Assembly: GCA_005883575.1 (NCBI GenBank)
Contig: VBFH01000023.1
Coordinates: forward strand, 248,001-312,000
Origin: Chloroflexota bacterium
GTDB taxonomy: Bacteria > Chloroflexota > Dormibacteria > Dormibacterales > Dormibacteraceae
DNA: 64,000 nt
Direction of reading: 5' to 3'
Shown: positions 16,604 to 26,200 of the stretch, in pieces
Numbering within the stretch: the first letter of the stretch is position 1
Layout of the letters: every line of letters starts with the position of its first letter
Notes under the pieces: generated by a model
Databases searched by the model: none
What the model saw: only the letters and a program-made list of their open reading frames with translations
Told to the model about the DNA's origin: nothing
Made by a program: the position numbers and the translations under genes

Positions 16604-16983
16604 ACAAGCGGTCGCGGGTCAGCTCTGGCTCGCCCTTCGAGAAGACCATCGGCTTCTGTCGCGCCATGCGCATCGGGGATCGTGTGCTGGTTTCAGGAAC
16701 CGCGCCCGTGTGGCCGGACGGCTCGGTCGATCCAGACCCATACGTCCAGGCCAGGCGCTGCCTCGAGATCATCGCATCCGCGCTCGAGGACGCAGGCGCG
16801 TCCCTGGACCAAGTCGTGCGCACCCGCATGTTCGTCACCGATACGAGTGACGCCGAGGCGGTGGGCAAGGCGCACGGCGAGGTTCTGGCGGACGCATGTC
16901 CGACGGCGACGATGATCGTGGTCAAAGCGCTGCTCGACGAACGGTGGAAGGTGGAGATCGAAGCCGAGGCGGTTATTTCGTAG
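16600..16983 (+). CDS. RidA/YjgF-family protein
   Basis: 127 residues if translation starts at CTG 16600. RidA proteins deaminate reactive enamines and imines or have related roles. The body has VLVSGTAPVWPDGS, ALEDAGASLDQVVRTRMFVTD and VEIEAEAVI. The first ATG (16666) would lose RVSSGSPFEKTIGFCRA, which matches the N-terminus of many RidA relatives (SSGSPWE-type). No ATG, GTG or TTG lies in that stretch. CTG 16600 overlaps the preceding stop as CTGA, the same geometry as many gene pairs here. It overlaps the convergent SRPBCC gene by 11 bases at the end. Confidence 0.85.
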   Translation: MNKRSRVSSGSPFEKTIGFCRAMRIGDRVLVSGTAPVWPDGSVDPDPYVQARRCLEIIASALEDAGASLDQVVRTRMFVTDTSDAEAVGKAHGEVLADACPTATMIVVKALLDERWKVEIEAEAVIS

Positions 16984-17440
16984 CTCGTGACTGCGGCCCT
17001 TTGCCCGACTCGATGTATCGCTTCAACATCTCCATGTTTTTCCGGATGCCGGCTGCATATTGCGGTCCGAGCACTCCGGTCGCGAAGCGAAGCAAACCTC
17101 CGAGCTCGTAATCCATCTCATAGACCAGCCGCGTCGATCCATCTTTGCGCTGCGTGTAGGTGTAGGACCAGTTGCCTTTGAGCGGACCCCTGATGAACCT
17201 ACCGGAGCACTTCTTCGGCTTGTTGTAGGTGTCCTGCTCCACTTCGAGCTGTTCTTTGTGACCGCCAAGATTGAGGTGGTAGCGGTAGCGCGTGCCCCTG
17301 GCCGGCGGACCGTCGTCGAGTTTCTCGACCTGGTCGAGGTTCGACGACCACTTGGGTGCATTCTTCACGTCCTCGGCGACCACGGCCCACACGCGTTCCG
17401 GCGGCGCGTCGATGTCAACGACCTCGCGAAGTTCGGCCAC
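16973..17440 (-). CDS. SRPBCC/polyketide-cyclase-like ligand-binding protein
   Basis: 155 residues. The start REVVDIDAPPERVWAVV followed by a conserved Trp (APKWSSNLDQVEKL), alternating strands and a long C-terminal helix (IRKNMEMLKRYIESG) are typical of the START/Bet v1-like SRPBCC fold, which binds hydrophobic ligands. Ligand unknown. The gene is divergent from the MFS gene with only 26 bases between starts, so the two may share a control region. Confidence 0.75.
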   Translation of the reverse strand: MAELREVVDIDAPPERVWAVVAEDVKNAPKWSSNLDQVEKLDDGPPARGTRYRYHLNLGGHKEQLEVEQDTYNKPKKCSGRFIRGPLKGNWSYTYTQRKDGSTRLVYEMDYELGGLLRFATGVLGPQYAAGIRKNMEMLKRYIESGKGPQSRATK

Positions 17441-17466
17441 ACTCCGATCATCGCAGGAGCACCGAA

Positions 17467-18759
17467 TTGATCGGTTCTGCGCCGGGCCGCGCCCTCGGCG
17501 CGCTGCGGCACCGCAACTACCGTCTGTTCCTCACCGGCCAGATCGTTTCGACGATCGGCACCTGGATGCAGACGGTGGCACTTCCCTGGCTCGCGCTCGA
17601 GCTCACGCACAACGGATTTCTCGTCGGCCTCGTGCTCGCGGCGCAGTTCCTGCCAGTGCTTGTCCTCAGCCCGATCGCCGGGGAGATCGCGGACCGCTAC
17701 CGCAAACGGTCCGTGCTGCTGATGACGCAAACGTCGTTTGTCGTGCCGCCCTTCGTATTGTTCGCCCTGACCACGACAGGTCACGCACAGTACTGGATGG
17801 TGATGATCGCCTCGCTCGCGACCGGGACCATCAATGCCCTTGACGTCCCTACGCGACAGGCGTTTCAGGTCGACATGGTCGGGAGGAAGGATCTACTCAA
17901 CGCGATCGCCCTCAACTCGTCGGTCTTCAACGCGGCGGCTGTGATCGGACCCTCGATCGCCGGCATCCTGATCGCCCTCGTCGGAGTCCCGATCTGCTTC
18001 TTGCTGAACTCGGTCAGCTATGTCGCCGCCATCGCCGCACTTCTGCTGATGCGCAACCTGCCGGTTGCTGTGCAGCGCACCGAAGAGGAACCGCTGGCGA
18101 GACGGCTGGCCCAGGGTGCCGCGTACGCCCGCCGGGAGCCCGTGGTCGGAATGCTCCTGATCGTCGTCGCAGTGTTCTCGCTCTTCGCGATGAACCGCAC
18201 CACCCTGATGCCGCTCTTCGCGGACCAGGTCCTGCACGTGGGGGCGCATGGTTTCGGCTTCTTGCTCGCTTCGATGGGACTTGGCTCGCTGACCGGAGCC
18301 CTGACCCTGGCCTTTTTCCCGCATCTGGGCGCGGATCCGCGCCGGCAGCTGTGGATGGCCGCGATCTGGATCGCCGCCCTGCTTGAGTTTTCGCTCTCGC
18401 GCGTGTTCGCCATCTCCCTGGTGACGCTCTTCGTCGCGGGCTACTGCCAGATCTCATTCATCGCGGCGGCGAACAGCCGGATTCAGACCCTCACGCCGGA
18501 CCATCTGCGCGGCCGGGTGATGGCGCTCTACGCAGAGGCTTTGATCGGCGTCGGTCCCATCGGCGCCACCCAGGCGGGCGCGCTCGCGACGCTTTTCGGG
18601 GCACCGTGGGCGATGGCGATCGGGGCATTCATCGCGGGCGCGGTCGTGCTCGCGGTCCGGCTGCAGCGACGTGAGGTGTTTGGAGGGCTCCGAGGCGGGG
18701 TCACGACGAGAGATTCGGTCACGAAGATCGCTGGCGAATCCCCGACTCGGAGCCCCTAG
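17467..18759 (+). CDS. MFS exporter (MFS_3/EntS-like)
   Basis: 430 residues from TTG 17467, which has AGGAG seven bases upstream (17455-17459). About 12 hydrophobic segments. The start LRHRNYRLFLTGQIVSTIGTW, GEIADRYRKRSVLL and NALDVPTRQAF are characteristic of the EntS/enterobactin-exporter-like MFS_3 group. Substrate unknown; siderophore or drug export is the family norm. The stop shares CTAG (18756-18759) with the facing ABC permease gene. Confidence 0.88.
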   Translation: MIGSAPGRALGALRHRNYRLFLTGQIVSTIGTWMQTVALPWLALELTHNGFLVGLVLAAQFLPVLVLSPIAGEIADRYRKRSVLLMTQTSFVVPPFVLFALTTTGHAQYWMVMIASLATGTINALDVPTRQAFQVDMVGRKDLLNAIALNSSVFNAAAVIGPSIAGILIALVGVPICFLLNSVSYVAAIAALLLMRNLPVAVQRTEEEPLARRLAQGAAYARREPVVGMLLIVVAVFSLFAMNRTTLMPLFADQVLHVGAHGFGFLLASMGLGSLTGALTLAFFPHLGADPRRQLWMAAIWIAALLEFSLSRVFAISLVTLFVAGYCQISFIAAANSRIQTLTPDHLRGRVMALYAEALIGVGPIGATQAGALATLFGAPWAMAIGAFIAGAVVLAVRLQRREVFGGLRGGVTTRDSVTKIAGESPTRSP

Positions 18760-20087
18760 CCGAGGAAGACTTCGAGCACCGAGGCGACCGCAAGCGCGGG
18801 CACCAGCCAGCGCAGCGCCCGTACATAGTCCGCCACCGCTCCCAGCACGCGCGCAGTCCATCCTCCGCGCGCGTCCATGTGGATGGCCGTCGCACCGATC
18901 TGGATCGCGAGCCCGCCGGCAATGATCGCGGCCGGGATCTCGACCAGGCCGTTGGGCACGATCCCGCTCAGGGCGAAAGCCCAGGAGGACAGTGCGGCCA
19001 CGAAACCGAGGATGAAACCGGGGGCAAAGGTGAGCAGGAACCCGCTCAGGCCGGCGGTGAGGATCGCGAGCGCGGCCACGAGGATGAACGCGAGCACGTT
19101 GTGGCTGAAGATCGCCAGAGCCTCCTCGACCGCGTTGCCGGTGTCCGTCGACCTGACGAGGCTGGTCAAGACCGGTTTCACGACGCTCGCCGGAATCACG
19201 TTGGTTGACCCCGCGAGATAGCCGGCGAACGCCCCGGCCGGAAGCCCGGCGGTGGCGATGACCATGGGCACGCGGCGCGCCCAGACGAGGCGCAGGAGCG
19301 AGGGCCGCTGGTCGAAGCTCCGGCGAACCGCCGTCAAGGCGCGCCTCCAGGGCTGCCGCAGCCCAGCGTCGCGCGCCAGCAGCGCCTCACGCGAGAAGCC
19401 GTTGAAACCCATGCGCAGGAACACGACCGCGGCGACCGCCATCAGAAGCGCGAATCCCCAAAGGAACTCGGCTCGACCGACGAGGATGAGGGCCGCCTCG
19501 ATCTGAAGCACGACCGACATCGGGAGGATGATGAACGAGGCCATCACGTTGGCCGCGCGCATCGTCCGCGCGTTGATGCTGATGATCACCGCCCCGGCGA
19601 CCATCGCCGCCACCTGGCAGATCGTTGACAGGGCGAGGGCGACGAGGATGCCGAGCGGGAAATAGCCAAGTCCCGGAAAAGTGATCAGGCAGTAGACCAG
19701 CAGGCCGCCATAGCAAAGCGACAGCGAGACCGCCAGCACCGCAGCCACCTTGCCGGCGTAGATTTCGGCTTCGCGAAGGGGGGTCGAGAGCAGCACCTCG
19801 AGAGTCGTCCGCTCGCGCTCGCCGACGAAGGACTCGAGCGCAAGCACCAGGGAGAAGCTCGCGGGGATGAAGACGACGAAGAAAGCGCCCACCAGGGATA
19901 GGCGGTTGACCACCGCGGTGCCGCCGCCGAAGGCTGCGAGCGCTCGGACTCCGGAGGCCGAGGCGATGGGGATAGCAAGCGTCAGCGCGACCATGGCGGC
20001 GATCAAACGCAGCTCGCTGACCGCGTCGCGCAGATCACGCCGCGCCACGATCGCGGCCTTACGCCGTTCGAGTTTCGGCCAGCCCAT
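18756..20087 (-). CDS. ABC-2 permease fused to a SpoIIM-like C-terminal domain
   Basis: 443 residues from ATG 20087 (20114 also possible). Residues 1-230 are an ABC-2 exporter permease with the hallmark ERERTTLEVLLSTPLREAEIY. The last 140 residues look like a SpoIIM (DUF95) domain: HNVLAFILVAALAIL, FAPGFILGFVAAL, GIVPNGLVEIPAAIIAGGLA and a final ALRWLVPALAVASVLEVF, matching the N..., G..LG, PHG-x-E-x-A-x-IAG and A-x-x-EVF pattern. The ATPase gene overlaps its start by 29 bases, so the two make one exporter. Substrate unknown; a link to sporulation is not implied. Confidence 0.8.
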   Translation of the reverse strand: MGWPKLERRKAAIVARRDLRDAVSELRLIAAMVALTLAIPIASASGVRALAAFGGGTAVVNRLSLVGAFFVVFIPASFSLVLALESFVGERERTTLEVLLSTPLREAEIYAGKVAAVLAVSLSLCYGGLLVYCLITFPGLGYFPLGILVALALSTICQVAAMVAGAVIISINARTMRAANVMASFIILPMSVVLQIEAALILVGRAEFLWGFALLMAVAAVVFLRMGFNGFSREALLARDAGLRQPWRRALTAVRRSFDQRPSLLRLVWARRVPMVIATAGLPAGAFAGYLAGSTNVIPASVVKPVLTSLVRSTDTGNAVEEALAIFSHNVLAFILVAALAILTAGLSGFLLTFAPGFILGFVAALSSWAFALSGIVPNGLVEIPAAIIAGGLAIQIGATAIHMDARGGWTARVLGAVADYVRALRWLVPALAVASVLEVFLG

Positions 20088-20844
20088 CGTGGTTGCTCCC
20101 AAGGTTTCCGACAATAGAGAGATAGATGTCCTGCAGGGTCGGCAGCTCGCGCATCACTCGACGCCTCTTCAGACCCGAGCGACGGCGCAGCTTATCCAGG
20201 CTGCCGACTGCCAAAGCGCGGCCGTCGGACATGATCCCGATCTCGCCCGCCATGTGTTCGGCCTCTTCCATGCTGTGCGTGCAGATGACAAGCCCGCACC
20301 CATCCTTCTGCAGGTCCTTCAGGTAGATCCACGCGCGACGAGCGCTGTCAGGATCGAGGGCGGACGTCGGCTCGTCGGCGAGCACGAGGCGCGGTCGGTG
20401 CAGCGTGGCCCGGATGAGCGCGACCTTCTGGCGCATCCCCTTGGAGAAGGTGCCCAACCATCGATCACCAGCGTCTGTGAGCTCGAAGGTCTCGAGCAGC
20501 TCGTCGATCCTCCGCCTCCGAAGCAAGGGCTCCAGCCCGTAGATGGCGCCGAAATGATCGAGGTAGGCGCGGGCGGACATGCGCTCGTAGAGGCCCGGCA
20601 CTTCCGGCATCAGTCCGACGAGCGCACGCACGGCGGCCGGGTCGTCGGCGGCGTTGATGCCGTCAACCCGCACGGTGCCCGCGCTCGGGAGCAGCACGCC
20701 GGCCATGCACCGAAGCGCTGTCGTCTTGCCGGCGCCATTGCGGCCGAGCAGCACGAGGCACTCGCCCTCGTCGACCTTGACGGTCAGATCGCGGAGCCCA
20801 AGCACCTCCCCATAGCGCTTGGCCAGGCCTTCGACTTGCAGCAC
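20059..20844 (-). CDS. ABC transporter ATP-binding protein (partner of the SpoIIM-tailed permease)
   Basis: 261 residues. Walker A LLGRNGAGKTT (about 33-43), signature variant FSKGMRQ, Walker B LVLADEPTSALD, and the H-loop His in ICTHSMEEAE. The signature FSKGM resembles YSRGM in the first ABC gene of the window, so these two systems are paralogous and belong to the same exporter subfamily. It is the first gene of a two-gene unit with the permease. Confidence 0.92.
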   Translation of the reverse strand: MLQVEGLAKRYGEVLGLRDLTVKVDEGECLVLLGRNGAGKTTALRCMAGVLLPSAGTVRVDGINAADDPAAVRALVGLMPEVPGLYERMSARAYLDHFGAIYGLEPLLRRRRIDELLETFELTDAGDRWLGTFSKGMRQKVALIRATLHRPRLVLADEPTSALDPDSARRAWIYLKDLQKDGCGLVICTHSMEEAEHMAGEIGIMSDGRALAVGSLDKLRRRSGLKRRRVMRELPTLQDIYLSIVGNLGSNHDGLAETRTA

Positions 20845-20870
20845 GGCTAGTGGATTGTGACGGGGCGAGC

Positions 20871-21560
20871 TCAGGAAGTTGGCGGTTTTGGCGGCGAAGG
20901 GAATCGCGCCTGCAGCCCCGGGCTCAGCCGCCTCACAGAGCGGCTGCCCCAGACGCCCATCCCGACCGCCGCCGCGAGAAACATCGCGATGCCCGACAGC
21001 AGCACAGCCACCGGCGGTGCGCCAAAGCCCACCGCAACGAGTCCGCCGATCGCCCCCGCCACGGAGGCGACGATCACAGACAGCATTCCCGGCAACGCCT
21101 GCAGACTGTGGAAGGCCGATCCCAGGCGGTCCGCCCCGGTGGGTTCGATGCCCAGGGTCTGCAGCGCGCCAGGGAGATCGTCATACGGGCTCGTTGTGAA
21201 GTGTGGTTCGAGCTCGGGGCGAAGGTCGAGATAGGCATTGCGAATTCGATTCATGGCGAGCACCCAGCGAAAATCGTCCCGGTTCAGAGCCATCAGGCGG
21301 GCGACCGTGAAGACGCCCGTGACCAGCACGACCGCGAGCATGAAGATCGCGATCGCGATGAACGCCACCCCGAAGTGATCGGCCTGCGCGACGAGCGCCA
21401 GCGCGATCACCGCTCCCGACAGGATGGCGAGAAACATGTTTACGCGGCCGAGTGACTCCTGGTAGGTCAGCGCGCGTGAGGCGAGGAGGCTCCAGTGCTC
21501 GGTGGCGAGGATCTGGAGTGCTTCTGACTGGGCCCGGGACGGAGGGATCTCGGTCGACAT
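20871..21560 (-). CDS. Four-helix membrane protein, unknown function
   Basis: 229 residues. Two hydrophobic hairpins: about 40-58 with 63-87 (VNMFLAILSGAVIALALVAQ, VAFIAIAIFMLAVVLVTGVF) and about 150-200 (MLSVIVASVAGAIGGLVAVG, VAVLLSGIAMFLAAAVGMG). The region between is soluble (RNAYLDLRPELEPHF). No motif suggests a function. The gene follows pyrD with no gap (its ATG at 21560 abuts the pyrD stop at 21561), so it is co-transcribed with the pyr genes. Confidence 0.6.
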   Translation of the reverse strand: MSTEIPPSRAQSEALQILATEHWSLLASRALTYQESLGRVNMFLAILSGAVIALALVAQADHFGVAFIAIAIFMLAVVLVTGVFTVARLMALNRDDFRWVLAMNRIRNAYLDLRPELEPHFTTSPYDDLPGALQTLGIEPTGADRLGSAFHSLQALPGMLSVIVASVAGAIGGLVAVGFGAPPVAVLLSGIAMFLAAAVGMGVWGSRSVRRLSPGLQARFPSPPKPPTS

Positions 21561-22475
21561 CTAGTCGCGTGGAAGATACCGCGGCAGCTCAGCGAGCGAG
21601 GATAAGCCCCTTGCCTCGAGAAACCCGAGGATGCCGTCGTGGATCTCGGCGATCGCTTTCGGGTTGACGAAAGTTGCGGTGCCGACCTGAACCGCGGAGC
21701 ATCCCGCGACCAGAAACTCGAGCGCATCCTCGGCACGGATGATGCCGCCGACTCCGATCACAGGGATGTCGACGGCGCGGGCGGCCTGGTGCGCCAGATG
21801 CACGGCCAGGGGCCGGATCGCGGGTCCGGAAAGTCCGCCGGTGCGGAAGCTGAGGCGCGGGCGGTAGGCGTTGAGGTCGATCGACATGCCCACGAACGTA
21901 TTGATCGCGCACAGCGCGTCCGCGCCCGCCGACTCGACCGCCCTCGCGATCACCCCGATGTCGCTGACCATGGGTGTGAGCTTGACCCACAGTGGCAGCT
22001 TCGTCCGCTTACGCACAGACTCGGTGACCGCCGCAGCCGCACGCGGATCGTTGCCGAAGTAGAGGCCGCCCTGCTCGACGTTCGGACACGAGATGTTGAT
22101 CTCGAAGCCGGCGATTCCCGGCACGCCGTCCAGGCGCGCCGCCAGCTCTCCGTACTCGGACGCAGACTCGCCGTTGATGTTGACCAGCACTGGAAAGTCC
22201 CACTCCGCCCACATTGGCGCGTAGTCGCGGACCACGGCTTCCACGCCCGGACCCTGCAGCCCGATCGCGTTCAGCATGCCGCTCGGCGTCTCGGCGATAC
22301 GGGGCGGAGCCGAGCCTTCGCGCGGGCGCAGGAAGATGCCCTTGGAAACGAGCGCGCCGAGTGCGCGACGCTCGAGCAGGGGCACCTCGGTGCCGTAACC
22401 GAAGGTTCCCGAGGCGGCGAGGACCGGCCCGCCCAGCCGGAGGCCACCGATGTCGACGGATACGCCGGGAGTCAC
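21561..22475 (-). CDS. pyrD: Dihydroorotate dehydrogenase B, catalytic subunit
   Basis: 304 residues from GTG 22475, whose GTGA overlaps the pyrK stop. It oxidises dihydroorotate to orotate with FMN. Visible: ASGTFGYGTE, GLQGPGVEAVV, NINGESASEYGELA, NISCPNVEQGG with the catalytic Cys region expected in class 1B, KLTPMVSDI and the FMN phosphate site VIGVGGIIRAEDALEFL. With PyrK adjacent, class 1B (NAD-linked) is secure. Upstream extension of the frame is over pyrK and not conserved. Confidence 0.95.
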   Translation of the reverse strand: MTPGVSVDIGGLRLGGPVLAASGTFGYGTEVPLLERRALGALVSKGIFLRPREGSAPPRIAETPSGMLNAIGLQGPGVEAVVRDYAPMWAEWDFPVLVNINGESASEYGELAARLDGVPGIAGFEINISCPNVEQGGLYFGNDPRAAAAVTESVRKRTKLPLWVKLTPMVSDIGVIARAVESAGADALCAINTFVGMSIDLNAYRPRLSFRTGGLSGPAIRPLAVHLAHQAARAVDIPVIGVGGIIRAEDALEFLVAGCSAVQVGTATFVNPKAIAEIHDGILGFLEARGLSSLAELPRYLPRD

Positions 22476-23224
22476 GTGCCCACGGCGTAGGCAAGATGCG
22501 AAGGCAGGGCGCCCCAGTCGACGTCGGCGGCGCGATAGACCGGTCCTTCCGTGCATGCACGGTCGTAGCCGCCGCGCTTCAGCGGCATCGCGCAGCCGAG
22601 GCACACTCCGGTCCCGCAGCCCATGTAGGTCTCCACCGAGACCTGCGCATGGGGCCATCGCTCCGCGACCGCCGCCAGCATGCGATTCGGACCGCACGCC
22701 AGCACCGCCTCGGCATCGGGAGATGCGGCCACGGCCGTGCCCTGGATCCCCTGCGACCCGTCGTCAGTGGCCCAGATGACACGGTCGCCTCCGGCTTCGG
22801 CGCAAAGCTCGGCGGCGGTGCGGGCGCCATGGACCCAGGTGACCTCCATGCCCACGGCCCTGGCGTCGCGGGCCGCCAGCGGCATGGGAGCGACCCCCAG
22901 GCCACCACTGATCAGCACGGCGTTCGCGCCGGCAAGCTCGAAACCCCGCCCGAGCGGGCCCAGGCAGCTGACGCGGTCGCCGAGCTCCATGGCGAGCAGC
23001 TGCGCCGTGCCGAGGCCGACCGCCTTGAGCACGACCTCGATGTGTTCGCCATCCGCCCGGTAGACGGAGAACGGCCGCCGCAGCAGCGGACCCGAAGCCC
23101 ATCCGAGATTGACGAACTGACCAGCGCGCACAGTGGTCGCGATCTCGGGCGCGTGCATGCCGATGACGAACATCCCCCGCGCGACCTGGCGCCGCCCCAT
23201 GATCGAGGCGTCAAGCAGGAACAA
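22472..23224 (-). CDS. pyrK: Dihydroorotate dehydrogenase B, electron-transfer subunit PyrK
   Basis: 250 residues from TTG 23224 (ATG 23200 is an alternative). It carries FAD and a 2Fe-2S cluster and passes electrons from PyrD to NAD. The FAD site ([13 protein letters not shown]), the pyridine nucleotide site ([11 protein letters not shown]) and the four cluster cysteines ([12 protein letters not shown], then RAC eleven or so residues on) are present. Overlaps the end of carAB by 14 bases and pyrD by four. Confidence 0.94.
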   Translation of the reverse strand: MFLLDASIMGRRQVARGMFVIGMHAPEIATTVRAGQFVNLGWASGPLLRRPFSVYRADGEHIEVVLKAVGLGTAQLLAMELGDRVSCLGPLGRGFELAGANAVLISGGLGVAPMPLAARDARAVGMEVTWVHGARTAAELCAEAGGDRVIWATDDGSQGIQGTAVAASPDAEAVLACGPNRMLAAVAERWPHAQVSVETYMGCGTGVCLGCAMPLKRGGYDRACTEGPVYRAADVDWGALPSHLAYAVGT

Positions 23225-26200
23225 GGCCTTCCCGCCATTCGTTGATCGTCCGCACCTGCATCTCGTCGGGCGCGACGACCGCCGACTCGAGCAATGCGGT
23301 CGCCGTGTCGAGCGAGGTGAGGCACGGGATGCGCCGTTCGACTGCCGCTCGCCGAATCTCGAAACCGTCCTTGAACACGGGATTACCGTCGCCCGGATCC
23401 TCGTAGATGTTCGACATCGTGTTGATCACAAGCTTCACCTCGCCCCGCACGATGACATCGAGGACGGTCGGGCCCTCTTCGCCGATCTTCGCCACGATCC
23501 GCGGCGAGAAACCTGCGGCGCGAAGGGCTTGCGCGGTGCCGTCGGTCGCGACCAGCTCGCAGCCGAGCTCGACCAGGCGCGACACGATCGGGAACAGCTC
23601 CGGCTTGTCGGCGTCGGCGATCGTGAGCAGCGCAGCGCTTCCCCGCTCCACGTGCATGCCCGAGGCGACAAAGGCTTTGCGAAGGGCCTCGTTCAGCGTG
23701 CCCGCGATGCCAATCGCCTCGCCGGTCGATTTCATCTCCGGACCGAGGTAGGAGTCGACCGCCGCCAGCTTGTTCATCGAGAACACCGGCGCTTTCACCG
23801 CGACCAGGCCGCGCGGTGGGACAAGACCGGTCGACCAGCCGAGGTCCGCGAGCTTCCAGCCCAGCATGACGTTGGTCGCGAGCTTGACCATCGGGACGCC
23901 TGTCACCTTGGACAGGAACGGCACCGTCCGCGAGGCGCGCGGATTGACCTCGAGCACGTAAACCTTGGCCCGATGCACCACGTACTGGACGTTGACGAGG
24001 CCGCGGAGCCCGAGATGCCGCGCGATGCGGACCGTGTAGTCGACGATGTGGTCCTGCTCTGCGCGTTCGAGCCCCTGCGCCGGATACACGGCGTACGAAT
24101 CGCCGGAGTGGACGCCCGCTCGTTCTACGTGTTGCATGACGCCGGGGATGACCACCGTCTCGCCGTCGGAGATGGCGTCGACCTCGACCTCGATCCCCTG
24201 CAGGTATTTGTCGACCAGGACCTGTCCGCGCGGCATCGCGCCAATCGCCCACACCATGTAGCGCCGGAGCTCGTCTCGGCTGCGAACGATCTCCATCGCG
24301 CGGCCCCCGAGGACGTAAGAGGGACGCACGAGCACGGGGTAACCGGCGCGTTCCGCGATCGCTTCCGCCTCTTGGACCGTCGTGGTCGTGCCTCCCACAG
24401 GCTGGGGGATGCCTATTGCGTCGAGCGAGCGAGCGAACGCGCGGCGATCCTCAGCGAGGTCGATCGCCTCCACGCTCGACCCGAGGATTGTGACCTGGTG
24501 ATCGTTGAGCGGCTCGGCGAGGTTGATCGCGGTCTGACCGCCGAACTGGACCAGCGCTCCGCTTGCCTCCTCTGCGCGTGCCACGTGCAGCGCGCCGTCG
24601 AGGTCGAGGGGCTCGAAGTACAGCCGGTCGGACGTGTCGAAGTCGGTCGATACGGTCTCCGGGTTGGAGTTGACCATCACCGCTCTCACGCCCGCCTCGC
24701 GCAGCGCCCATGCGGCGTGCACCGAGCAGTAGTCGAACTCGATACCCTGGCCGATGCGGATGGGACCAGAGCCCACGACCAATGCGGTGCGCCTGTCAAC
24801 GGCGGCCGCCTCATCCTCCTCCTCCCAGCATGAGTAGTAATAAGGTGTCGCAGCCTCGAACTCCCCGGCACACGTATCGACGAGCTTGTACGTGGGCGAG
24901 GCAGGGTCGACGGTCTCGCCCCGCAGAGACTCGATCATCGCGTCCGAAAAGCCTGCACGCCGTAGCTCCCTGACATCGCCGTCGACCTCGAGCCGGGCGA
25001 TGGTCGCCAGCCTGTCGATGAACCACCGATCGATTCCGCTGCGCGAGGCGAGGGCGGCCGCGTCCTCGCCGTTCCGCAGCGCGTGGAGGAGCGCGAAAAG
25101 CCTGCGGTCATTCGGCTGCTCGACCGTCTCGAAGCCCATCTCCCACGGCGCCGGCGGCTTTTGCTCGAGCGATCGCATCGCCTTCGTCAGAGCCGCCTCG
25201 AAAGTTCTCTCGACCGCCATGACCTCGCCGGTCGACGCCATCTGCGTGCCGAGGCGTCTGTCGCCGGCGGGGAACTTGTCGAAGGGCCAGCGCGGTATCT
25301 TGACGACGCAGTAGTCGAGCGCCGGCTCGAAGGCCGCAAACGTCCGGCCGGTGATCTCGTTGCGGATCTCTTCGAGCCGCCTGCCCACCGCGACCTTGGC
25401 CGCTACGCGGGCGATCGGATATCCCGTTGCTTTGGAGGCCAGGGCCGACGATCGGCTGACACGCGGGTTGACCTCGATCACGTAGTACTGCGAGCTGGTT
25501 GGATCCAGCGCGAACTGCACGTTGCATCCGCCCTCGATCCCGAGCGCGCGGATGATCCGGATCGCCGACGAGCGAAGCATCTGGTGGTCACGGTCGGAGA
25601 GCGTCTGCGCGGGCGCGACCACGATCGAGTCGCCCGTGTGGACGCCCATCGGGTCGAGGTTTTCCATGTTGCAGACCGTGATGCAGGTGTCTGCTGCATC
25701 GCGCATGACCTCGTACTCGATCTCCTTCCAACCCCACAGCGACCGCTCGATCAACACCTGGTGGATCGGCGACGCCGCGAGCCCGCGCGCGGCGACGCGC
25801 TCGAGGTCCGCTTGCGAGGTGACAAACCCGCCCCCTGTCCCGCCGAGCGTGTACGCCGGGCGAATGACCAGCGGCAGGCCGTTGGCGGCGGCGAAGTCTG
25901 CGACCTCTTGCAGGAAATCGCAGACTTGAGACACCGGCACCGGCTCGCCGATGTCCTCGAGCATCTGCTTGAAGGCTTGCCGGTCTTCGGCTTTGCGGAT
26001 GGTGTCGATCGTGGCGCCGAGCAGACGCACGCCGTGGCGGGCGAGCACGCCGGCGTTGGCAAGGTCGGTGGCGAGGTTGAGGCCCGTCTGCCCGCCCAGC
26101 GTCGGCAGAAGCGCGTCAGGCCGCTCCCGTTCGATGATCTTCTCGACCGCCTCGACGGTGAGCGGCTCGAGGTAGACGCGGTCGGCGACCTCTTCGTCGG

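Noticed and set aside
23133-24833. A 566-codon plus-strand open frame
   Set aside because: Antisense to the CarB half of the fused gene, with His/Arg/Asp-rich sequence and no motif.
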